Source: Planktothricoides raciborskii GIHE-MW2
GTDB lineage: Bacteria > Cyanobacteriota > Cyanobacteriia > Cyanobacteriales > Laspinemataceae
DNA: 64,000 nt
Direction: 5' to 3'
Assembly (NCBI RefSeq): GCF_040564635.1
Contig: NZ_CP159837.1
Location: 6,497,001 to 6,561,000, forward strand
The translations under genes were made by a program, and so were the position numbers. This document shows, piece after piece, positions 57,106 to 64,000 of this stretch. The notes under the pieces are model-generated. The model ran no database searches and was not told the DNA's origin. It saw only the letters and a program-made list of their open reading frames with translations. Within the stretch, counting starts at the first letter, position 1. Each line of letters begins with the position of its first letter.

Positions 57106-58080
57106 TATTAGCACGCTCGGCGTCGGGGAATTGTTGACCCCGGCGCTAATTTCCATTAAGGTGACTTCCCAAACCAGACGGGGTTGCACATAATTCAGTA
57201 AATAGCTGCGGGCATTTTCTAATTTTTGAATGGGAAAAGTATCGCGAAAAGGATCGTGATGTTGTTGCTGCCAATATAACTGTTGTAAGTAATCAATTAA
57301 CCACAATTGGGCGGGGGTATCCAGAGTTTTATTGATTTGTTTGGCAAGTTCTAAGGCTTGTTTGACCGTCGAGGGCTTTTGAGCGATCGCCCTTAACAAG
57401 TCTTCGGGAATTTCTTGCAATTGTTCCCAACAGGCGATCGCTCGACCGGGAGAACCCTGAGCCATTGCTATCACTGCTTTATCCTCAGCTACCTCACCCT
57501 TGCCCACTCGCTGCAACACTTGCACCATTGCCTCTTCTTCCAAGCGATAAAAGGGAATCCGCTGACACCGGGACACCAAAGTAGGCAACAGCGACTCCAC
57601 CGACGGAGCAATTAAAATTAACGTCGCCCTTCCCGGTTCTTCCAGAGTTTTAAGCAACGCATTCGCGGGTGCTTCCCCCATTGTTTCCGCTTGTTCAATT
57701 ACCACCACCGCTTGACTCGCTGCCAACGGCGGACGGCCTAAAAATTGACTAATTTCTCTAATTTGTTCTAAGCGAATTTGTGGCGGCGCCTTGCGTTTTA
57801 GTCCGGTTTCCGTTGCTTCCGCGCTAGTCAATCTTTGCCCTTGATGCATATAAGTAGGTTCCACCCAGAGAAAATCTGGGTGATTTTTCAAATCCCGATG
57901 TTTTTGTGACTTAGTAGCGGTGACTTCCAAGATTACATTGGCAAAACATATGGCCGCCAAAGCCCGTCCCACCCCATCAGGTCCGGCAAATAAATAAGCT
58001 GGGGCAATGCGATTTTTCGTGACCGCCTGAGTCAGTAATGCTATTGCTTGGGGTTGGCCAATGAGCGAAGAAAAAAGCAT
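57094..58080 (-). CDS. holB: DNA polymerase III subunit delta-prime (clamp loader)
   Basis: Clamp-loader subunit of 328 residues. The N-terminal AAA-like region has PAYLFAGPDGVGRALAAICF, a degenerate Walker A lacking the GKT, as expected for delta-prime which does not hydrolyse ATP. The central VVVIEQAETMGEAPANALLKTLEEPG and the SRC segment LVSRCQRIPFYRL are the diagnostic clamp-loader blocks. The C-terminal helical collar domain follows. The ATG at 58080 is supported by an AAAGAG site. It ends in an 11-bp tandem repeat. Confidence 0.9.
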   Translation of the reverse strand: MLFSSLIGQPQAIALLTQAVTKNRIAPAYLFAGPDGVGRALAAICFANVILEVTATKSQKHRDLKNHPDFLWVEPTYMHQGQRLTSAEATETGLKRKAPPQIRLEQIREISQFLGRPPLAASQAVVVIEQAETMGEAPANALLKTLEEPGRATLILIAPSVESLLPTLVSRCQRIPFYRLEEEAMVQVLQRVGKGEVAEDKAVIAMAQGSPGRAIACWEQLQEIPEDLLRAIAQKPSTVKQALELAKQINKTLDTPAQLWLIDYLQQLYWQQQHHDPFRDTFPIQKLENARSYLLNYVQPRLVWEVTLMEISAGVNNSPTPSVLIGKI

Positions 58081-58162
58081 AAATTTCTCTTTAATTATCG
58101 TTTAAGTTTATCTGATTTTGGTAATTATTGTTAATCATAAAATTTATGATTTTTATGATGAT

Positions 58163-58839
58163 CTATATTGCATCATTTAATAAATCAATAATTTGGCTAT
58201 AAAAATAACGAAAACTAGGAGACTTATTTTCAGAGACATTCATGTGAGGAGCAATATTATCTGCCCACAGTGACTTTTGTTTACCAACCTCTTGCCACCC
58301 ACGCTCTAAGAGTTTTTTTGATCCTCCTGGATAAATCGCATCTGCTAATATTTCCCATGTGCCACATACAGAGTCATTAATGTATGAATTCAAAATATCT
58401 GACTTAACATCTGGGTAAGCTTTCGCGATCGCATCTAAATCACCCAGAAACCATGCTTCTCCTTCCTCAATAGCCAGACAAAAGCGAGTCAATGGTTGAG
58501 GATCGCATTCATTTAAGAGTTTGAGTAATTCATGCTTAAACCTTTTTAAACATTGGTCATCCAAATCGCAGATAACAATCACCGCAGCTTGGTAATTTTT
58601 ACCGTATGCGGCATTTTACCATATCCTCTTAATAACTTAGGGAGTTGATCGAGCAATATGCGCTTGCTGGGATCGCTCGTTCCTTTTAAGTTTTTTGGTA
58701 AACGTCCGATTCCTCTGTAAGCCCGAACCACAAATGTATGGTTAGGGCCGATTATATTAGGAACTAAAATATCTAATGCCTTTTTACCAGACTGATCCTC
58801 AAATTTCCAAGTGCATCTGATTACCTGACATCTAAATAA
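58163..58839 (-). pseudogene. Frameshifted DUF4276-like gene paired with AAA ATPase
   Basis: Two frames make one protein: CTWKFEDQSGKKALDIL..LLRGYG in the upstream half, and VIVICDLDDQCLKRFKHEL..EEGEAWFLGDLDAI in the downstream half (58163-58582). They join if the 17 bp at 58598-58614, an imperfect duplication, are removed, giving the continuous GYGKNYQAAVIVICDLDD. The EEGEAWFLGD motif is typical of DUF4276. No ATG, GTG or TTG exists in the upstream frame before the overlap with the AAA gene stop, so a second lesion may exist near the start (ATG then an extra T at 58828-58833). The gene is probably inactive. Confidence 0.65.
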
Positions 58840-60128
58840 TCACTATACCAAAGACTTCCCAGGGGTAAGCCTTCACTCACCATATTATTAATTATGGGAT
58901 CTTCACTGGATCTTTTAATTTTGGCAAAGCCATCATCCCCTTTTTCTAGAACCCAGACTTCTGATGGTTCCAAAGCATCTACTAAATAAGGTTGATGAGT
59001 CGTTAGAAATATCTGTGAATCACTTTTACGACCCGTGGCATGGGCGCGGAATTCAGCGACTAAAGTTTCTAGTAAATTATGATACAAGCCATTTTCCGGT
59101 TCTTCGATACAGATAAATGGAGACGGGCTGGGGTCTTCCAGAAGCAGAAGGTATGCAAATACTTTCAATGTGCCATCGGACATTTTTTGCGAATAAAATG
59201 GATCGGTGAATCCTCGGTCATTAAACTGGAGTAATAGTCGGCCATCGGGAGTTTTTTCTGTACTGATTCTTTCTATACCGGGAATTTTATTTGATATTTG
59301 TTCTAGAATCGCTTTAAATCGTTTGGGATGCTCCCTTTCCATAAATTGAACTACATTCCCTAAGTTATCTCCGTGTATATTCAGGTGTCTTTGCGGCCCT
59401 GCTAATGGCAAGCTTCGCGCCGCATCAGGAGTAAAATAACTCAGATACCATCCTTCAATAAACTGACGAAATGCAGAAATTCTGGGGTGTTGTTTCAAAG
59501 ACCCCAGGGTGGCAATTCCCAACTTACGCTTATCGTCAAGTTCAACGAATTCAGTTTTTTTACTTTCTTCTCGATCGTCGGACATTTCTATGTCTTTGAT
59601 TAATTGGAATAAATCAAAATTGCGATCGCCTTCCTCGATCTGTTGTCCATTTTCTTCCCCTTTCCAGACAACACCTGTCCCCTCATTCAGTACCAAAAAC
59701 GAAAACGGCCAACCATAACGCTGACCTTTGCGCCTCTGCCGCAGTCGTTCTTTTTTCACATAAGGGCGATCGAAGCTATCAATATCAATCGACAGTTCAT
59801 AGGTAATTGGGCGAGCATTCCGATCTTGTTTATAGTAAATTTCAAATTCAATTGGCTCATTAATTCCTTGAGAGCGTAATTTCCCAAATCCCCCACGCCC
59901 TTTAGCATCGCAAGCCTCCTCCACCCCAAGCTTTAAACAATCGGCGAGAAAACCAAACGCATCAAAAAGAGTGCTTTTTCCTACCCCATTCTTACCAATA
60001 ACTGCGGTTAATGGGGTAATTGGTTCTAGGTTTCCTGTATTCCATAATCTACCAATTGTTATATTTCTTAAAACCTGATAATTTTTAACTCTAAATACCT
60101 CAATTTTTGCCATGTTTTTATCCAGCAT
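58821..60128 (-). CDS. AAA ATPase of RecF/OLD-like defence type
   Basis: SMC/RecF-like AAA ATPase of 435 residues. Walker A is AVIGKNGVGKSTLFDA near residue 45. The ABC-type D-loop and Walker B are FICIEEPENGLYHNLLETLV near 347, with TTHQPYLVDALEP near 380. Its stop overlaps the upstream frame of the DUF4276-like gene, which suggests translational coupling of the two. Such AAA plus DUF4276 pairs resemble two-gene abortive-infection-type modules. With the partner frameshifted, the system is probably dead or depends on another copy. The substrate is unknown. Confidence 0.75.
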   Translation of the reverse strand: MLDKNMAKIEVFRVKNYQVLRNITIGRLWNTGNLEPITPLTAVIGKNGVGKSTLFDAFGFLADCLKLGVEEACDAKGRGGFGKLRSQGINEPIEFEIYYKQDRNARPITYELSIDIDSFDRPYVKKERLRQRRKGQRYGWPFSFLVLNEGTGVVWKGEENGQQIEEGDRNFDLFQLIKDIEMSDDREESKKTEFVELDDKRKLGIATLGSLKQHPRISAFRQFIEGWYLSYFTPDAARSLPLAGPQRHLNIHGDNLGNVVQFMEREHPKRFKAILEQISNKIPGIERISTEKTPDGRLLLQFNDRGFTDPFYSQKMSDGTLKVFAYLLLLEDPSPSPFICIEEPENGLYHNLLETLVAEFRAHATGRKSDSQIFLTTHQPYLVDALEPSEVWVLEKGDDGFAKIKRSSEDPIINNMVSEGLPLGSLWYSDYLDVR

Positions 60129-60323
60129 AAATTAAGTTTTATATTATAAAAAAGCAGAAATTATGGTAGATTATCTTTAGATTTTTTGTGTTCTCTGTGC
60201 CTCTGTGGTTAGTTCACATGGAAACCATATTTTCAGAGGTCAGAAACCGGGTTTCTTTGATTAAGTATCTGTCACCCAGCCCAAAGACTCATAGAAACCC
60301 GGTTTCTTTACCACGGCGTTATT

Positions 60324-62531
60324 TTACCCTAACAATTCATGGGCTCGTTTGACCATATTTTCTGCGGTAATGCCATTCATATTTAACACTTCATTGGCAC
60401 TGGCAGCAGTTTCGCCCCGCTTCCAAGCAAAGATATCCCGCTTGGCAGTAGAACGCAACATAATCGGTTCTAACATGGCGGAAGTTCCCCCGGTAACGGC
60501 AATTAAAGCATCGCCACCAAAGAACTTTTCAAAGTCAGCATCTTCTAAGAAAAGACCATCGGGTTCGGAACAGGTTGCCCAGGCAGTATCGCTATCACGA
60601 TATAAGCGACGGGGATTGATAACTGAGATAATTTTCGAGCCAATTCCTTGGGCTTTTAATTGTTCCGCAGCGGCAAACACTGGGGCTAAAACCATATCCC
60701 CGACCACTGGGAAAACTACGGTCTTTTCTCCGGGAATTTCTTGGAGAAGTATCGCCCCTTTTTCTAAGCCTTCGCGGGTTTGTTCAAAGGTGGTGTAAAT
60801 CGGTAACGGCGACTTACTGGCAATAATCACAATGCCCTTATTTTTGGTGGTTAATGCCCAGTCATAACAGACTTGAATACTGTTAGCATCGGTGGGGAAT
60901 AAGGGGAACACATTGCCATTCCGCATCATGGCGGCAAAGTAGTTTTCGATTTCAGGCCGTTGGTGCGTCCAACCGTTGCGTCCTTGTTCTAATGCCCCGG
61001 CAGTTAATAACATAATGGTGGAGGGAGTAGACCGGCGCAATTCGGCCATTGCTTGAGTCACCGTTTGCCAAATTGGTAAACCATTGATAGCAAAAGATTC
61101 ATAAGAACACCAAAGAGTCCGCGACCCAAATAAGGCTAATCCTGCGGCTAAACCGGCACAAGCATCTTCACTCAGGGGTTCGTAAACTTGACCCTCTGGC
61201 CCTTGATAGTAAATTTCGTCAATGGTGGGGTGGGCAATTTTGAGGGCAACGTTGATATTATTAATCCCCGAAGCGGCGTTACCATCAGCGTTGGAGACGA
61301 TGAAACTGGGGTCAGTTTTGCCCACATGGGCGACTAATTCACCCATTGCGGTGGTGGCGACTTGCTTGTCCCCAATGGCATATTCTTCCAGGGGTAGTTG
61401 ACCCAGTTCGGGTAAGGGTAGTTCAAATTCTGTCACCACGGTTTTCACTGCCGGACCACCACCAGCCCGTTCGCAGTTGGTGCGGACGAGTTGCCATGCT
61501 TCTGGGGACAGGGCGCGGGTTTTCAGGGCGTTGACGATTTCTGCGTTGTCCAGGGTGTGATGGGCGTAGAGGTTGTGGGATTTGGCGCCCCGGGCGTGGA
61601 CTCCGGCCCCTTTGAGTTGTTTGATGATAAAGACGGTGAGTTTGCCGGATAGGGCGGATTTAGCGGCTTTGTCTACGCCTTCGAGCACCGCTTGGGTGAA
61701 TTTTAGCCGTTGTTCTAGGGAGAATTCGGTGCTGTCTACATAGTCACCGGGCTGGTTTTGGTCGTCGAAGTCTTTGGCGTTGACCAGGATGATTTCTTGG
61801 AAGCCGTTGCCTTCCCAATATTCGATCATTTCCTGGTTGGGTTTGGTGGAAACCATGCTGTGATGTTCCTGGGAGTAGCCGTTCCAAACCAGGATGGGCA
61901 GGAAGTTGGTGACGTTGGGATAGGCGGTGTGGAAGTGGGCCATGCTACTCATAATGTAGGGTTCGCCGAGTCCACCGTCGCCAATGGTGACAGGGAATAG
62001 GACGCCGGGGTGGAGTTTGGCGCCAGCCATTGCGAAGTGTTGCCCTTGTCCCAATGGACCTGCAGGGCCAAGAAGTCCCGGAATTTGCCCGGAAAGGTGG
62101 CCGAGGAGTCCTTTGTGTTCCCGGAAGCGATCGCGCATTTGTTGCACGTTATCGATATCCATCTGTTCTAAGGAGCGATCGAGGAACATGGCACTATAAA
62201 ATCCGGGGGCATGGTGGCCCACTTCCGTGAGGATATTTTTGTAACCCAGCATGACCAAGGCGGCATAAACTTCGGCTTTGCTGGCAAATCCACCAGGGTG
62301 CCCGGATGCTTTGCTGGCGGTGACTTGCATGGTTAGGTAACGCAGGGCGTCGGCAACGAGAAGGGTTTGAAAGACCGCCGCAGGATCCGACGGAGAGGCG
62401 ATCGCTTTTGTCCCAGGGGCGATCGCGGGTTCTTGGCCATATTTGTCAAATCCGGGCAACGGTTCGCCAAAATATTGGATGCCTTCGCAAAATGCCGGAA
62501 CTGTGGTGGGGGCTGGTGCTGTGCTGGTCAT
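60324..62531 (-). CDS. Thiamine-diphosphate enzyme of transketolase/phosphoketolase type
   Basis: Protein of 735 residues with transketolase-family architecture. The ThDP motif is IGDGGLGEPYIMSSMAHFHT and ends near WNGYSQE (GDG..N, about residues 185-215). A second pyrimidine-type domain spans ~400-580 (SNADGNAASGINN, EDACAGLAAGLALFGS). A C-terminal domain ~600-735 follows. It differs from standard transketolase and phosphoketolase in the substrate region and resembles a cyanobacterial group sometimes labelled second phosphoketolase. The reaction cannot be fixed from sequence. A minus-strand gene stands alone with dispersed AGAAACC palindromes on both sides. Confidence 0.8.
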   Translation of the reverse strand: MTSTAPAPTTVPAFCEGIQYFGEPLPGFDKYGQEPAIAPGTKAIASPSDPAAVFQTLLVADALRYLTMQVTASKASGHPGGFASKAEVYAALVMLGYKNILTEVGHHAPGFYSAMFLDRSLEQMDIDNVQQMRDRFREHKGLLGHLSGQIPGLLGPAGPLGQGQHFAMAGAKLHPGVLFPVTIGDGGLGEPYIMSSMAHFHTAYPNVTNFLPILVWNGYSQEHHSMVSTKPNQEMIEYWEGNGFQEIILVNAKDFDDQNQPGDYVDSTEFSLEQRLKFTQAVLEGVDKAAKSALSGKLTVFIIKQLKGAGVHARGAKSHNLYAHHTLDNAEIVNALKTRALSPEAWQLVRTNCERAGGGPAVKTVVTEFELPLPELGQLPLEEYAIGDKQVATTAMGELVAHVGKTDPSFIVSNADGNAASGINNINVALKIAHPTIDEIYYQGPEGQVYEPLSEDACAGLAAGLALFGSRTLWCSYESFAINGLPIWQTVTQAMAELRRSTPSTIMLLTAGALEQGRNGWTHQRPEIENYFAAMMRNGNVFPLFPTDANSIQVCYDWALTTKNKGIVIIASKSPLPIYTTFEQTREGLEKGAILLQEIPGEKTVVFPVVGDMVLAPVFAAAEQLKAQGIGSKIISVINPRRLYRDSDTAWATCSEPDGLFLEDADFEKFFGGDALIAVTGGTSAMLEPIMLRSTAKRDIFAWKRGETAASANEVLNMNGITAENMVKRAHELLG

Positions 62532-63104
62532 GCTGATGGTTTACCTCAAAGTGACTATATCTATAGCGTTTCATAGATTAGATCGATTTAACTATTATTT
62601 TTGCACTTTCGCAACAGGTTTGTTGTTTAACTATCCTCTGAGAAACCGGAAGCGGTGAGAAACCGGGTTTCTATGTAGGGGCCGGTGGGGGGTGACCAGA
62701 AACCGGGTTTCTCTAAGAAACCTTTGCCACCAACCAACAACCATCATAGAAACCCGGTTTCTTGGAAAGCCGAAGTCAAATAGCCCCAACACCTGAAGCG
62801 CTTAGAAACCTGGAGAGTTTAGAAACCGGGTTTCTATGGAGGGGTCGGTGGGGTGGCAAGGGTTTCTTAGAGAAACCCGGTTTCTTGTCCTTGGGGCAGG
62901 GGCAGCCGGGAGAGGTTAGAAACCGGGTTTCTATGTAGGGGCCGGTGGGGTGGCAAGGGCTGACTTAAGAAACCCGGTTTCTTGTCCCTGGGGCGGCCCA
63001 GAAACCGGGTTTCTTGCGTTAACCTTTGCTACCAACCAACAACGCTAATAGAAACCCGGTTTCTTTCTTCAACCCGGTTTCTTTCTTCAACCCGGTTTCT
63101 TTAC
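62532..63104. repeat. Cluster of AGAAACCGGGTTTCT palindromes
   Basis: At least nine copies of the 15-bp palindrome lie between 62658 and 63104, for example at 62658, 62698, 62748, 62821, 62872, 62918, 62968, 62999 and 63048, with a TTTCTTCAACCCGG run at the right end. Two larger units of about 97 bp (from 62821 and 62918) include them. No gene is present. The copies flank the end of the WD40 gene. Confidence 0.9.
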
Positions 63105-64000
63105 TCACACCACCCGCCAAACCTTAATCGTCTGGTCCTCACTGCCACTCACAAGAGTCCGCCCATCGGGGCTAATGGCGAGGCAAGTAACCGTGCCATA
63201 ATGTCCGGTGAGGGTGCCAAGTTCCTGCCCCGTACTCAAATCCCAAATTTTGATGGTGTTGTCCTTACTGCCACTGACAAGAGTCTGCCCATCGGGACTG
63301 ATGGCGAGGCAAGTAACCGTGCTAGAATGTCCGTTGAGGGTGCGAAGTTCCTGCCTTGTACTCAACTGCCAAATCTTAATCCTGCGGTCATCACTACCAC
63401 TTATAAGAGTCTCCCCATCGGGGCTAATGGCGAGGCAAATAACCTCATCAGAATGTCCAGTGAGTTCATGCTCTTCTGGATAATTATAGAACTTAATATT
63501 GTTGCCAAGGGCATGAGCAGTCCCATAGCGTTTAATCTGACGGATATAATTCTTATCGTTTAAAATCTCCTCAAAAGGATGACGCTCAACGATACGGATA
63601 TAATTCTTATCGTTTAAAGTCTCCTCAAAAGGATGACGCTCAACGATGACGGTGCCAAGTTCCCATCCCGTACTCAACTGCCAAGTCTTATTAGTTCTGA
63701 TTTTACATGAAGATGTCTGATAATGCTCGTGTGTCTCTATATGGCCACTAACAAGGGTTTGCCCATCCGAACTGATGGCGAGGGAGCCAACTGGTCCCGC
63801 ATGACCGTTAAGAACCGCCACAAGTGAGACATTTTCTAACTTCTGTTTGTCTTTCATCTTGTCCTCAACTGCTTCTTGTTGCTTTTTCTGTTCTGTTTGC
63901 TGGTGGCGCTGAATCTTATCCCCAATCAATTTTTGGTATTGACTTTCCCCAATAGCAGCCAAGCACTGATTCAGCTTTTCCAGATATTCACCATCCGCCA
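63105..64000 (-). CDS. WD40 repeat protein, 5' end beyond window
   Basis: C-terminal part of a WD40 beta-propeller protein. The open frame continues to the window edge (ADGEYLEKLNQCLAAIG and onwards), so the annotated N-terminus is not the true start. Repeats end in SDGQTLVSG, SPDGETLISGSDDRRIKIW, SPDGQTLVSGSKDNTIKIW and SPDGRTLVSGSEDQTIKVW. A charged coiled segment with many Gln and Lys residues precedes them. A 54-bp tandem duplication (63540-63593 and 63594-63647) adds an 18-residue repeat IVERHPFEE..LNDKNYIR. Likely a scaffold; partner unknown. Confidence 0.85.
   Translation of the reverse strand, partial: ADGEYLEKLNQCLAAIGESQYQKLIGDKIQRHQQTEQKKQQEAVEDKMKDKQKLENVSLVAVLNGHAGPVGSLAISSDGQTLVSGHIETHEHYQTSSCKIRTNKTWQLSTGWELGTVIVERHPFEETLNDKNYIRIVERHPFEEILNDKNYIRQIKRYGTAHALGNNIKFYNYPEEHELTGHSDEVICLAISPDGETLISGSDDRRIKIWQLSTRQELRTLNGHSSTVTCLAISPDGQTLVSGSKDNTIKIWDLSTGQELGTLTGHYGTVTCLAISPDGRTLVSGSEDQTIKVWRVV

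Overview
The window comes from a filamentous cyanobacterium of Oscillatoriales type. The evidence is very frequent HIP1 octamers (GCGATCGC), a chlorophyll synthase, a small photosystem-type membrane protein, a KaiB-domain protein, DUF1830 and DUF3155 family proteins, hormogonium-type polysaccharide glycosyltransferases, and dense short repeats of the AGAAACCCGGTTTCT class with heptameric tandem repeats (STRRs).

Layout. 0.2-4.7 kb: four minus-strand glycosyltransferases for a surface polysaccharide, two of them HpsE-like paralogues, then clpB with an unusual acidic tail. 8-11.4 kb: a P-loop NTPase, then a translationally coupled flavin-reductase-like protein and M20 peptidase. 11.4-29.1 kb: a large minus-strand defence island. 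29-40 kb: housekeeping genes (CCB1-like, DUF3155, sensor kinase, cNMP-binding protein, rsmB, Psb35-like, PBP1A, chlG), with an ORF-less group II intron in the rsmB leader. 40-49 kb: orphan antitoxin, uvrB, a solitary TnpB with its 3' hairpin, wecB, and a PilT-type ATPase followed by a KaiB-domain protein. 49-58 kb: secreted protein, nucleoside transporter, small conserved genes, OmpR regulator, a 49-codon ribbon-helix-helix gene, a CNNM/CorC transporter, tRNA-Ile(CAU) and holB. 58-64 kb: an AAA ATPase next to a frameshifted DUF4276-like gene, a thiamine-diphosphate enzyme, a repeat cluster, and a WD40 gene cut by the window edge.

The most notable system is the island. In transcription order it reads drmD, drmMI, drmA, a DNA methyltransferase, a Bpu10I-like restriction endonuclease, and drmB. 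This is a class 1 DISARM system without the usual drmC (phospholipase D), with what looks like a two-gene restriction-modification module between drmA and drmB. The island is crowded with repeats. Five perfect-period 248-bp units lie between drmMI and drmA, and 101-bp units between drmD and drmMI. Heptamer leaders sit directly against the start codons of drmD, drmMI and drmA. Many palindromic repeats lie inside the drm reading frames and all keep the frame: a 63-bp x5 array and a 96-bp x3 array in drmA, and 33-bp paired palindromes in drmMI and drmD. Frame preservation argues that the proteins are still under selection.

Calls rest on motifs read by eye and on recalled family features. No database search was run.
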